51,259 nucleotides of DNA from a virus. The notes beneath the pieces were generated by a model. The model worked only from the letters and a program-made list of their open reading frames with translations, was not told the origin of the DNA and did no database searches. The stretch lies in IMG/VR virus record IMGVR_UViG_3300017917_000239, positions 1 through 51,259 of that record, one strand, 5' to 3'. Positions 34,006 to 43,129 of the stretch are shown in pieces (positions within the stretch are counted from its first letter, which is position 1; the number at the start of each line of letters is the position of its first letter). The translations under genes and the position numbers were made by a program.

Positions 34006-34958
34006 TTGCAATTGAAGCCCCTGAACCGTATATCGCAGTAACATGGCAAGTTAACAATTATTGTAATTTCAAATGTAGCTATTGCAATCCGGGTAATTGG
34101 GGAGGTGAGAATCCTAATGATGGTAACTTAGAAAAGTACATAGAAAACTTGGGAGTTATCATCAACCGCTATAAAGAAGTAGGCTACAAAAACTTTAAAT
34201 TCTTCTTTAGCGGTGGCGAACCTACAGCATGGAGAAACTTCATTCCCATTTGTGAATGGTTAAAGCAAGAGATTCCTGATTGTACATTAGCAGTTAATAC
34301 TAATCTAAGTCGCCCATTAGCTTGGTGGCAGAAACATTATCATTTGTTTGATGATATTGTTGCAAGCTTTCACGTTGAATTCAGTAACAAAGAAAAGTAC
34401 AAAGAGAATAACATTTTCCTATGTGACAAAGTAAATTACCTTTGCACAAAGATGCTAATGCACGAAGAAAGATTCTGGGAGATTGTAGAATACGGTGAGC
34501 ATTTGAAAACAGTAATGCCTAATTACGTATTAGAATGGACTCCGTTGTACGATGAATTAAGTGTTAACGCAGGTCCTTGGAAGTATAAAGATCCTGAGAA
34601 AGAAAAGTTTCTCAATGAACACAATACTGAAATGAACTTTACGGTTCCAAAACCATATAATCCTAGCAAATGCGTAAGCTATAACAGATATGAAGATGAT
34701 TATGTCTGCCCTACAAACAGTAACGAAATCATTGTAGACAGACAGAATTTCTTTAGTGGATGGCAGTGTAACGTGGGTGATAGCATTTTCATTAACCCAA
34801 CGGGTATGGTTAGCTTTGCAAGTTGCGGTATGGGCGGAACAGTAGGTCATATCTTAGAAGATATTAGCAATATCGGTCCAAAGAAAATCATTTGCAGAAA
34901 AGAACATTGTATTTGTGGAACTGATATTATCATACCAAAGATTCTGAGAAATAAATAA
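33990..34958 (+). CDS. Radical-SAM protein with C-terminal cysteine region
   Basis: 322 residues. Core motif CNFKCSYC at 25-32, close to the N-terminus, then FSGGEPT at 74-79. Unlike the four upstream copies, the extra cysteines lie at the C-terminus: near 228, 240, 260, 277 and a final CRKEHCICG, which is the usual SPASM position. An AGAGG ribosome site lies within the end of the previous gene, and the frames overlap by 16 bases. It lacks the N-terminal twitch region, so it comes from a different branch and probably does a separate step. Confidence 0.8.
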   Translation: MGRKLIAIEAPEPYIAVTWQVNNYCNFKCSYCNPGNWGGENPNDGNLEKYIENLGVIINRYKEVGYKNFKFFFSGGEPTAWRNFIPICEWLKQEIPDCTLAVNTNLSRPLAWWQKHYHLFDDIVASFHVEFSNKEKYKENNIFLCDKVNYLCTKMLMHEERFWEIVEYGEHLKTVMPNYVLEWTPLYDELSVNAGPWKYKDPEKEKFLNEHNTEMNFTVPKPYNPSKCVSYNRYEDDYVCPTNSNEIIVDRQNFFSGWQCNVGDSIFINPTGMVSFASCGMGGTVGHILEDISNIGPKKIICRKEHCICGTDIIIPKILRNK

Positions 34959-34961
34959 GCG

Positions 34962-36272
34962 ATGCCTGATAAAATAAAAGTAGTTTATAGTTGGATAGGG
35001 CCTCGCGGACCTATGATGAATACAGAGTTGCCTAACATACTAAGTATGGCAGCAGTTGCCACTGGTGCAAATACATCAAGCCATAATTTTTGGGCTGATA
35101 ATATCTGGCATGTTATATTCAATAACAAAGAAGAAGATTATACATTAAGCCCTACCATGATGATTGACGATAGGGATACGTATATATTCCCATTTACGTT
35201 AACATGGCGAATTCCTTTTGAAGCGTATTTCTTGCCTAATTCGGGCATTATGGAATTCTCTCACTGCCCTCAGCATATCATTCATCATGTTAGAAATAGC
35301 AAAGGTTATTTCTTATTAGACATGAGTGCAGAAACATATGTTAAGGATCAGCAATTAGATTTGATGCATTCTTATTTCAGATACCATAACGGTATTCCTA
35401 TGAACAAAATCATATATCTAACAGGATGTATGAATGCTCAAGAATTGTATAATGATTATTGCAATAGACGAGGTATTAGTCAAGATGAAAGAATGATACT
35501 AATATCTTTCCCTATATCACAGGATGCGTTAGCAATACATTTAGCGTCTAATCCTCCTATACCTGAATATGATGTTAATAAAGTTCCTGAAAAATTGTTC
35601 TTAACATGGAATAGACGCTTTAGACCACATCGCACAATGTTAACATTGGGACTAGAAAAGTTAAATCTAGTTGATAGATCCTATGTCAGTATGTGCGATT
35701 ATGATCCTGAGAATAGGTCTATTAGTTTTAGAAGTACAGTGCGTCCTGACATAATGACATATCTTGATTTGTCAGAAGAAATAGTAAACAGATTCACTTC
35801 TAAACTGCCATTGGTATTGGACGGTGAAAAGAATGTCAATCAAATGTGTCAGGATTTTAATAATGCTGCACGTAACTTCTATCAAAATAGCTTAGTAAGT
35901 ATAATCACTGAAACTAATTTTGACTTGCCTGAATTAAGTTTGACTGAAAAATCATTCAAGCCATTCAAAGAAAAGCACCCGTTTCTTGTTATGGGAGTTC
36001 CTGGATGCTTGAAAGCACTACGAGATTTTGGCTTTAAGACATTCAATGAGTTCTGGGACGAGGGCTATGATGAAATAGGAGATCCCTTTATTAGAATGAA
36101 TGCTATTCTTAGAATCTGCGAAGATATCAGTAGATGGGATGAACATAAGATTCGTGACTTCAGAAGTAAAGTAAAACCAATATTAGATCATAACTATGAA
36201 GCTTTGAAAGTAAAATCTAGTTGGATTGTAGCCAAGAGAATTAAAAATATAATCAATGAGAGGTATCCATGA
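34962..36272 (+). CDS. Candidate GT-B-like glycosyltransferase (unassigned)
   Basis: 436 residues with no membrane segment. The C-terminal half has features of nucleotide-sugar transferases: FLTWNRRFRPHR near 215-227, and near 328-370 a SIITETNFD... LTEKSFKPFKEKHPFLVMG stretch followed by FGFKTFNEFWDEGYDEI. The ITET/TEKSFKP pattern recalls the donor-binding region of GT-B enzymes such as GT10 fucosyltransferases, where an xTEKxF motif is typical. The N-terminal half is not recognised. It lies just before the epimerase gene, which makes a GDP-sugar transferase plausible. This is inference from short motifs, not a firm family assignment. Confidence 0.5.
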   Translation: MPDKIKVVYSWIGPRGPMMNTELPNILSMAAVATGANTSSHNFWADNIWHVIFNNKEEDYTLSPTMMIDDRDTYIFPFTLTWRIPFEAYFLPNSGIMEFSHCPQHIIHHVRNSKGYFLLDMSAETYVKDQQLDLMHSYFRYHNGIPMNKIIYLTGCMNAQELYNDYCNRRGISQDERMILISFPISQDALAIHLASNPPIPEYDVNKVPEKLFLTWNRRFRPHRTMLTLGLEKLNLVDRSYVSMCDYDPENRSISFRSTVRPDIMTYLDLSEEIVNRFTSKLPLVLDGEKNVNQMCQDFNNAARNFYQNSLVSIITETNFDLPELSLTEKSFKPFKEKHPFLVMGVPGCLKALRDFGFKTFNEFWDEGYDEIGDPFIRMNAILRICEDISRWDEHKIRDFRSKVKPILDHNYEALKVKSSWIVAKRIKNIINERYP

Positions 36273-37246
36273 AAAAGATTTTAGTATGCGGTGGCGGCGG
36301 ATTCATCGGTACACATTTAGTAGAGAAACTAAAAGAGCAGGGTCATTATGTAATCGCTGCCGACCTACATCACCCTTTGTATAGCGAAACAGCCGCAGAT
36401 GAATTCTATGTAATGGATTTGCGTGAACAAGAGACTGTTCGCAAATTGATTACAAATGATATTGACGAAATTTATCAATTAGCCGCAGACATGGGCGGTG
36501 CAGGGTATATCTTTACAGGTGAACACGATGCTGACATTATGCACAATAGCTGTCAGATTAATTTGAATGTGTTAGATGCAATGGTAAAAGCCGGTGTTAA
36601 ACGAGTATTCTATAGTTCAAGCGCATGTATGTATCCAAGTCATAATCAGGAAGATCCTGATAACCCCTTGTTAGCAGAAGATAGCGCATATCCTGCTAGC
36701 CCAGACAGTGAGTATGGATGGGAGAAACTATTCAGTGAACGCTTGTATATGACATACGCAAAGAACTATGGAATCACAGCACGTATCGCACGTTTTCATA
36801 ATATCTTTGGACCCCGTGGTTCATGGAACAATGGTAAAGAAAAAGCACCTGCTGCATTATGTCGCAAAGTAGCAATGTGTGAAGAAAATGGCGTGATTGA
36901 TGTATGGGGACCCGGCAATCAAACTCGTAGCTTCTTATTTATTGATGAATGTGTTGAGGGTATGCAAAGAATCATGTCTAGTGACTATGATAAACCCTTG
37001 AATCTAGGTAGCACACGTATGATTAGTATCAATCAGCTTGTGTTCTTGATCGGCAAAGTTGTGGGCAAGAATATATCTATTCGTAATGTTGACGGTCCTA
37101 GGGGTGTAATGGGACGCAACAGTGACAACAAATTAATCAAAGAGACAATCAATTGGTCTCCTGATGAGAATTTAGAAGCAGGCATTGTAAAGACATATGC
37201 TTGGATTGAAGAACAAATAAAACTCAACAAACAGGACGTTGAATGA
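36269..37246 (+). CDS. GDP-mannose 3,5-epimerase-like short-chain dehydrogenase
   Basis: 325 residues, extended SDR fold. GGGGFIG at 8-14 binds NAD; catalytic Y149 and K153 form YxxxK. The sequence follows plant GDP-mannose 3,5-epimerase closely: LAADMGGAGYI, SSSACMYP with Cys120, EKAPAALCRK with Lys192, RFHNIFGP, NQTRSF and FIDECVEG. Cys145, Tyr174, Lys178 and Lys217 of the Arabidopsis enzyme correspond to residues 120, 149, 153 and 192 at a constant offset. The expected reaction is GDP-D-mannose to GDP-L-galactose (or GDP-L-gulose). It would supply an L-hexose donor to nearby glycosyltransferases. ATGA overlaps on both sides place it in the operon. Confidence 0.85.
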   Translation: MKKILVCGGGGFIGTHLVEKLKEQGHYVIAADLHHPLYSETAADEFYVMDLREQETVRKLITNDIDEIYQLAADMGGAGYIFTGEHDADIMHNSCQINLNVLDAMVKAGVKRVFYSSSACMYPSHNQEDPDNPLLAEDSAYPASPDSEYGWEKLFSERLYMTYAKNYGITARIARFHNIFGPRGSWNNGKEKAPAALCRKVAMCEENGVIDVWGPGNQTRSFLFIDECVEGMQRIMSSDYDKPLNLGSTRMISINQLVFLIGKVVGKNISIRNVDGPRGVMGRNSDNKLIKETINWSPDENLEAGIVKTYAWIEEQIKLNKQDVE

Positions 37247-38112
37247 AAAAATATATAGTTGGTATAGGGTGCTCATGGACTCAAGGTGAAGGTGGATATA
37301 CTGATGAAGTCTGGAAAGAACACGGTGGTAGAGTACAAGTAAGAGGTCGCAGTGACCACTATTTGCGACAGATGGAACACGAAAACAGTTGGGTGAATGT
37401 ACTGTGCAGAGACCATTTCCCAGATCACACTCCTATGAATTTGGGTGTCAGAGGTATTGGCAACAGAGCCGCAGTTGGTCAGTTATATTTTGCAGATAAG
37501 ATTGACTGGAACAATAGTACCGGCGTCATTGTACTAATGTTAAGTGGGTTTGAAAGATTTGATGTACTTCAGCAACATCCATACAGTGATGACGAAGAAG
37601 ATGATTACTATTCTGACAATAAGTTCCGTCATTACAAGTGGCGTACTGCATGGCCCTTCCCCTCTCAAGACGGTGATAGATTTTGGGATTGCTATGGTAG
37701 AGAACTATGGAGTGAACAATTTGTAGCAGGGCACCAAATGTTAGCTTTGTTAGAATTGCAGACTTTTGCCAAAGCACATAACTATAAAGTTGTGGTAGCT
37801 AATGCATTCAATCAGCGTACTACTTCTATTCAAGACTATCTTAAAGAGCATACAGGCTCTTTGTGTGATAAATTTGACTGGTCAAATTATGTACACAATA
37901 CTACCCCCTACGTAGCGTTTGTTCAAAAGCTAGTTGAGCTTGATGGACTAATCAAGCCCGAAGATTGGGGTTCATTTCACGGGTTCTATCACAAGAGGGA
38001 TTATCCAGCTAAATATCTTACTAACTGCGAAGGGGCACACCCTACACTTGAAGGTTATAAAGTAATCGGAGAAGAGTTAGCTAAGTTTATTAAGTTGCGC
38101 GGATATGCCTAA
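37243..38112 (+). CDS. SGNH-hydrolase-like protein 1
   Basis: 289 residues. Block I is IGCSWTQGEGG with Ser at residue 11, a Gly/Asn block reads LGVRGIGNRA, and a late GAHPTLEGYKVIGEELA carries the expected His near the C-terminus, so the SGNH pattern is complete by eye. Such enzymes cleave or transfer ester groups, commonly acetyl, on sugars. No signal peptide, hence cytoplasmic. It overlaps the epimerase (ATGA) and the next gene (8 bases). Esterase versus transferase cannot be decided. Confidence 0.65.
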   Translation: MKKYIVGIGCSWTQGEGGYTDEVWKEHGGRVQVRGRSDHYLRQMEHENSWVNVLCRDHFPDHTPMNLGVRGIGNRAAVGQLYFADKIDWNNSTGVIVLMLSGFERFDVLQQHPYSDDEEDDYYSDNKFRHYKWRTAWPFPSQDGDRFWDCYGRELWSEQFVAGHQMLALLELQTFAKAHNYKVVVANAFNQRTTSIQDYLKEHTGSLCDKFDWSNYVHNTTPYVAFVQKLVELDGLIKPEDWGSFHGFYHKRDYPAKYLTNCEGAHPTLEGYKVIGEELAKFIKLRGYA

Positions 38113-40027
38113 AAAAATAGTAAGTTTCGTCAATCCAAATTTTCAGCAGGGCCCAAAAGAGTTTAATGCATATTATCTCCCATACAGCCCTGCTGTGTTG
38201 TGGGCATATGTAGCACAATTTGAGAACATTACTGACGAATATGAGTTGGGCGAATTCATATGGCGCAGAGACTTAATTGAAGAAGCAGTAGCAAGATTAA
38301 AAGATCATGCTATTGTAGGTTTCAGTACATACATTTGGAATCGTAGCTACAACAGTGTATTAGCACGTGAGTTAAAGAAAGCAAACCCTGACATTCTTAT
38401 TCTTGCAGGTGGCCCTGAGTACCCCATTGAGAAGCCAAACTTCTTTAAGAACTACCCATACATTGATATTTGTGCTAAATTAGAAGGCGAAAAATCATTC
38501 AAGCAGATCCTTGAACACTTCTTATCAGATAAAGACTATACATCTATTCCCGGCTTGTTAGTAAACGACAACGGTAATACGATTGATACGGGCGATGCTG
38601 TACGTATTGACGATTTAGACACAATCCCTAGTCCCTACTTAACTGACGTATTCAAACCTCTCATGGAGAAACATCCTGAGATACGTTGGAATGCCACACT
38701 AGAAACAAACAGAGGATGTCCATATGCCTGTACCTTCTGTGACTGGGGTAGTTTAACATATAACAAGGTTAAGAAGTTTAACCTTGAACGTGTGTATGAA
38801 GAACTAGAGTGGATAGGCAAGAACAAATGTGACTTTGTTAGTTTGACTGATGCTAACTTTGGCATCTTTCCTGAACGTGATAGCTTGATTGCTGATAAAC
38901 TAATTGCTGTACAGAAAGAGTATGACAATCCCAAAGCATATACAATTGCATGGGCAAAGAATCAAAAGCGTGAAGTTGTAGAGATTGTACGCAAATTGAT
39001 TTACGAGGGCGGATCTAAAATGGGTCTTAACTTGAGTGTACAAAGTATGGATGATGATGTATTAGAGATTATCAAGCGCAAGAATCTTGAAATGAACAAG
39101 ATTCAGGAAGTGTTTGAACTATGTGAAGAATTCAACATCCCGTTATATACAGAATTGATTCTAGGATTACCGGGCGAGACATTAGAATCTTGGAAGCAGA
39201 ATTTCTATAAGCTGTTCAAAGCAGGTAATCACACGGGTATTACTGTATATCAAGCACAATTGCTTGAGAATGCAGAGATGAACTTATTACAGCGTAAATT
39301 GTATCGTTTGGAGGGCCGTATTGTATATGACTACCTAGTTGGTACGTACAACGAACACGAACTTAAAGAGGGAATAGAAGTTATTGTATCTACAAAAGAT
39401 ATGCCCAGAGACGATATGGTTGAAGCGCAAGTATTCAGTTGGTTTATGAATACGTTCCATATCAACGGTATAACTAACTTTATTAGCAGATACTTGTACA
39501 AGCAAGGCATTGAATATGAAACGTTCTATGGGAAGTTGTTAGAGCATGTACAACTTGATCCATGGTTTAACTCAGAGATTGAACGAATCAAAGAACATTA
39601 TAGACGCTGGACTGATAAAGGATTGATTGACCACGACCCTATTCAGGGTATGGAAATACATGGGTGGAACCTAATACATTCTACAATGATTAACTTACAC
39701 GGTCAAGGTAAACACGGACATGTGTTTGAAGTAGTAGAAGAATTCATGCGTGATAACTTTGAACTAGACGAATCTATTCTGCAAGAATTACTAACTATAC
39801 AAAAGACGTTTGTAGTTAACCATACTAGAATCAGTGAGTACCCCTTAACTGTAGAATCTAACTATGACATATTGGGGTACATACAGCACGACAGTGACGT
39901 TAATACTCCTAGTAAATATGAGTTTGACTTCCCCGAAGATAAGACTATGGGCTTGCAAAGATTCTGCGAACAAATATTCTTTGCACGTAGACGTAACTTT
40001 GGCAAAGCTTGGATAACTAAACAATGA
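38105..40027 (+). CDS. B12-binding-type radical-SAM protein 1
   Basis: 640 residues. The N-terminal third is a Rossmann-like cobalamin-binding-type domain (IVGFSTYIWN, ILAGGPEYP) but lacks the DxHxxG ligand motif, as in many relatives. The radical-SAM motif is RGCPYACTFCDWG (Cys 205, 209, 212). A LSVQSMDDDVLEIIKRKN stretch and ELILGLPGET follow, as in class B-like enzymes. The C-terminal 200 residues are family-specific. Possible chemistry: C-methylation or ring rearrangement on a sugar or other substrate; unresolved. Starts 8 bases before the end of the SGNH gene. Confidence 0.85.
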   Translation: MPKKIVSFVNPNFQQGPKEFNAYYLPYSPAVLWAYVAQFENITDEYELGEFIWRRDLIEEAVARLKDHAIVGFSTYIWNRSYNSVLARELKKANPDILILAGGPEYPIEKPNFFKNYPYIDICAKLEGEKSFKQILEHFLSDKDYTSIPGLLVNDNGNTIDTGDAVRIDDLDTIPSPYLTDVFKPLMEKHPEIRWNATLETNRGCPYACTFCDWGSLTYNKVKKFNLERVYEELEWIGKNKCDFVSLTDANFGIFPERDSLIADKLIAVQKEYDNPKAYTIAWAKNQKREVVEIVRKLIYEGGSKMGLNLSVQSMDDDVLEIIKRKNLEMNKIQEVFELCEEFNIPLYTELILGLPGETLESWKQNFYKLFKAGNHTGITVYQAQLLENAEMNLLQRKLYRLEGRIVYDYLVGTYNEHELKEGIEVIVSTKDMPRDDMVEAQVFSWFMNTFHINGITNFISRYLYKQGIEYETFYGKLLEHVQLDPWFNSEIERIKEHYRRWTDKGLIDHDPIQGMEIHGWNLIHSTMINLHGQGKHGHVFEVVEEFMRDNFELDESILQELLTIQKTFVVNHTRISEYPLTVESNYDILGYIQHDSDVNTPSKYEFDFPEDKTMGLQRFCEQIFFARRRNFGKAWITKQ

Positions 40028-40794
40028 ATATAGATTTTTCAAAATACAAACGATTCTTTGCATTCGGGTGTAGTTTCACTAGCTATATTTGGCCAACATG
40101 GGCTGACATTGTAAGTAAAGAAATGCCTAATGCAGAGTTCTATAATTTTGGAAAGACTGGCTCAGGTAACTTGGCAATTTCTGCTAGAGTAGCAGAAGCT
40201 AACAACCGATTCAAGTTCACTGATACAGATTTAGTTATGGTTATGTTCTCTACATATTGCAGAGAAGATAGATGGGTAGAATATGAATGGATGACTAAAG
40301 GTGATGTGTTCATTAATAACGTCTATTCAAAAGAATGGCTTATGAAGTTTGCTGACGAACGTGGATATATGATACGTGATGCTGCATTGATTGACCTTAC
40401 CGTGAGATATCTAGATGCATTGCCATCAACTACCTATGCAATGTTGAGTGTACCTTTTGTTACAGGCTCTGACTCCCCGAATTCAGATAGTAGCGTCCCT
40501 AACGATATCAAAGATGTATACATTGATACTTTTAATAAGTTCAAGCCATCTATGTTTGAGTTAGAACTACATGGTTGGGACACTGACTATAAGAAGTTTC
40601 GTGATGGTCACCCATCTCCTATAAAATACTATAACTATATGGAAAAGATAGGGTTTATGTTTTCGGACAAGACTAAACAGTATGCATTGGACTCAACTAA
40701 AATATTAATGGAAGAAGAATCAAGGGCATTGGTTCAAGCAAGATTTCCAGAACAAGATGCCAATTCAACCAAATCGCAAGATTTATTGTTCTAA
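40024..40794 (+). CDS. SGNH-hydrolase-like protein 2
   Basis: 256 residues. FAFGCSFTSY carries the nucleophile Ser, a NFGKTGSGNLAIS segment matches the Gly/Asn block, and DGHPSPIKYYNYMEKI supplies the C-terminal Asp/His. The polar Gln/Ser-rich tail after residue 230 is not part of the fold. ATGA overlap with the upstream radical-SAM gene. Last gene before the only real internal gap in the island. Confidence 0.6.
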   Translation: MNIDFSKYKRFFAFGCSFTSYIWPTWADIVSKEMPNAEFYNFGKTGSGNLAISARVAEANNRFKFTDTDLVMVMFSTYCREDRWVEYEWMTKGDVFINNVYSKEWLMKFADERGYMIRDAALIDLTVRYLDALPSTTYAMLSVPFVTGSDSPNSDSSVPNDIKDVYIDTFNKFKPSMFELELHGWDTDYKKFRDGHPSPIKYYNYMEKIGFMFSDKTKQYALDSTKILMEEESRALVQARFPEQDANSTKSQDLLF

Positions 40795-40801
40795 TCGGAT
40801 A

Positions 40802-40811
40802 TATCTAAATA
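40802..40811 (+). promoter_or_regulatory. TATCTAAATA promoter-like decamer
   Basis: Exact copy of the decamer at 25642-25651, in the 78-base gap between the SGNH and radical-SAM genes. It is probably a late-type promoter variant. It lies upstream of a sigma70-like promoter, so the gap may serve two phases of infection. Confidence 0.4.
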
Positions 40812-40819
40812 TTAGACTG

Positions 40820-40848
40820 TTGCGTTACTCACTTAAATAACGTATAAT
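40820..40848 (+). promoter_or_regulatory. Sigma70-type promoter (TTGCGT-17-TATAAT)
   Basis: TTGCGT at 40820-40825, a 17-base spacer and a perfect TATAAT at 40843-40848, 25 bases before the TTG start at 40873. It is the only well-formed host-type promoter that I see, and it sits in the largest gap inside the accessory island. It would allow host-polymerase transcription of the downstream half of the island before late proteins are made. Confidence 0.6.
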
Positions 40849-40872
40849 ACTATAAAGTTAAGGAGTGTATTT

Positions 40873-43119
40873 TTGGATTTCAATTTAAAGTCGTTGGCTG
40901 CTGATAAAGCGGCTCCTAAAGAAAGACCCACTGAAGATGTAGCAGATGCACGCCATCGCAGTATGATGGAAGCCATTGCTCCTTATGCCAAAAAGACAAT
41001 TCAAAAGAATCTTACTCCGGTTTATGTAGATTACAAGACCCGTAAGACTAAGCTTGCATTAGTTTTGTGCCCTGAATGGAGTCCATATATGCCGCCCTTT
41101 AGTCTTGCAAGACTAAGCGGTGTTGCTAAGAGTGCGGGCTATGAAACACACATTATGGATTTGAATGTCAAGGCATACAATACATATCGTGATGATTGGC
41201 AACCTAATAACAAACTACCTTTTAGACTATGGGATCCTAGTTCTAGTTGGCATTGGCTAGGTGAAACATATCTTAACGACATTCATCCTGTACTAGAGCC
41301 TATCTTAACAGAAGCTATAGACAAGTTAGTTGAAATGAAGCCTGATGTTATTGGTTTCAGTGTCTATTATATCAGCGAAGAACCAACTAAGTGGATGTGT
41401 CGTGAACTAAAGCGTAGAATGCCTGATGTAAAAATCGCAGTAGGCGGCCCTAACGTACACAAAAGTTGGTTCAAGATTGAGCCTTACTATGATTATGTGG
41501 TAGTGGGTGAGGGTGAACAGAACTTGTTAGTGTTACTTGATGATGTTGAGCAAGGTAACAAGCGTGATATCCCGTTGATTTTAAATCAACCTGAAGATGA
41601 ACGTATCAACATCAATGGATTACCGATGCCAGACTATGAATCCATTGACTTCAATCAGTACGAACTACCTAATGGCGTCAACAGTGAAATTAGCAGAGGC
41701 TGTACAGCTAAATGCACATTCTGTGAAGAAACACACTTTTGGAAGTATCGTCAACGTCAAGCAGTTGACTTGATTACAGAAGTTGAATGGCTTTACTACA
41801 ACAAAGGCACTGATGTTATCTGGTTCATTGACAGTCTTATCAACGGTAACCCTAAAGAACTACGTGCATTTGCAGTAGCACTAAAAGAAAAAGATTTGAA
41901 AGTACGTTGGACTGGTTACGCACGTTGCGATGGTCGTATGGATCTAGAGTATCTACAAGATTTAGCTGACGGTGGCTGTATCATGTTCAACTTTGGTTGT
42001 GAGTCCGGAAGTCAAAAAGTATTAGATGACATGGCTAAGGGCGTTACAATCAAAGAGATGGAACAGAACTTTATTGATTGTAAGAAAGTAGGCATATGGT
42101 GTGCGACTAACTGGATCGTAGGGTTTCCCACAGAAGACTTCCAAGACTATTCTGACACAATGACATTCATTTGGCGTATGCGTAACAACAATATGAACAA
42201 TGCAGGTCTAGGTGTAGGATATGGTCTAGGTCCTGAAACAATTGTTGGTCAGAATCCGCACAAGTTTAACATCAGTTGGCACAAATATATGAATCATTGG
42301 ATCTCTAATGATTTTACTAAGGGTGGCACACACGTTATGATTCGTGTGAAGACATTCCATATGTTCTTAGACTTCTTCAAAGGATGTACAGAAGTACCGG
42401 TTGGATACCCTGTACGTTTCGCACTAGAAAAAGAACACTACAAGATTACACTTGATAACCCTGATACGGTTAGAGAGATTGAATATGAAAAGTTTGACTA
42501 TAACATTATTAAACTAAACATCAATCCATTTGCAAACACACTTGTCAATGAAATGTGGCCTTTCTTTAGAATGTTGTGGAAAACTCGCGGTGGATATGAA
42601 GCAGAAGTTCTATACAATCCTGAAATAGACTTGAAAGAGTTTGGTAGTCAATTTGGTCCCGGCATGTTCAACGCTGTGTACAAGTTTAAGATTACTGATG
42701 ATGGTAAATGGACTGCTGACTTTGATATGAAGTTTAATCAGAATGTAGAGAACCCATATGATGACCGTGAACCTCCTCCAGCAGGTCGTAAAGGTCCGTT
42801 CTATGCACAAGACTATTCTCGTCTACAATCTAACACAAGCAAACGTGCTAGAAAACTAGCTAAACCAAATTGGGACGAAGAAGAAGGACGTAGTGGTCAA
42901 GACTTTACTGATTTGTTAAACGAAGAAGCACACTTGAATGCAAATATTGATTTCTCTTTTGAATACCATTATGTAGGGGAAGGTGATTGGGGCAACGTAA
43001 GTGACTATACTGTAGAAGTTTCAAATACAACCAATGTTGCACTACCAGAAAAAGAAACTATGCAGTTCAATGTTCCGTTGACTACGATTAAAAGAAAACG
43101 TCCTGCATTCCCTATATAA
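40873..43119 (+). CDS. B12-binding-type radical-SAM protein 2 (TTG start)
   Basis: 748 residues. TTG start at 40873 with AAGGAG (40860-40865) 7 bases upstream; the nearby GTG at 40865 is out of frame and soon reaches a stop. A cobalamin-binding-type domain at about 60-230 (IGFSVYYIS, AVGGPN, VVVGEGE), then RGCTAKCTFCEE (Cys 277, 281, 284), then FNFGCESGSQKVLD and NWIVGFPTED, as in the family. It lacks DxHxxG in the N-terminal part. The C-terminal 250 residues are charged, with a Pro-rich/basic linker near 645-675 and a beta-rich end, perhaps a substrate-binding module. First gene of the downstream sub-operon. Confidence 0.85.
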   Translation: MDFNLKSLAADKAAPKERPTEDVADARHRSMMEAIAPYAKKTIQKNLTPVYVDYKTRKTKLALVLCPEWSPYMPPFSLARLSGVAKSAGYETHIMDLNVKAYNTYRDDWQPNNKLPFRLWDPSSSWHWLGETYLNDIHPVLEPILTEAIDKLVEMKPDVIGFSVYYISEEPTKWMCRELKRRMPDVKIAVGGPNVHKSWFKIEPYYDYVVVGEGEQNLLVLLDDVEQGNKRDIPLILNQPEDERININGLPMPDYESIDFNQYELPNGVNSEISRGCTAKCTFCEETHFWKYRQRQAVDLITEVEWLYYNKGTDVIWFIDSLINGNPKELRAFAVALKEKDLKVRWTGYARCDGRMDLEYLQDLADGGCIMFNFGCESGSQKVLDDMAKGVTIKEMEQNFIDCKKVGIWCATNWIVGFPTEDFQDYSDTMTFIWRMRNNNMNNAGLGVGYGLGPETIVGQNPHKFNISWHKYMNHWISNDFTKGGTHVMIRVKTFHMFLDFFKGCTEVPVGYPVRFALEKEHYKITLDNPDTVREIEYEKFDYNIIKLNINPFANTLVNEMWPFFRMLWKTRGGYEAEVLYNPEIDLKEFGSQFGPGMFNAVYKFKITDDGKWTADFDMKFNQNVENPYDDREPPPAGRKGPFYAQDYSRLQSNTSKRARKLAKPNWDEEEGRSGQDFTDLLNEEAHLNANIDFSFEYHYVGEGDWGNVSDYTVEVSNTTNVALPEKETMQFNVPLTTIKRKRPAFPI

Positions 43120-43129
43120 GAAAGTAAGT

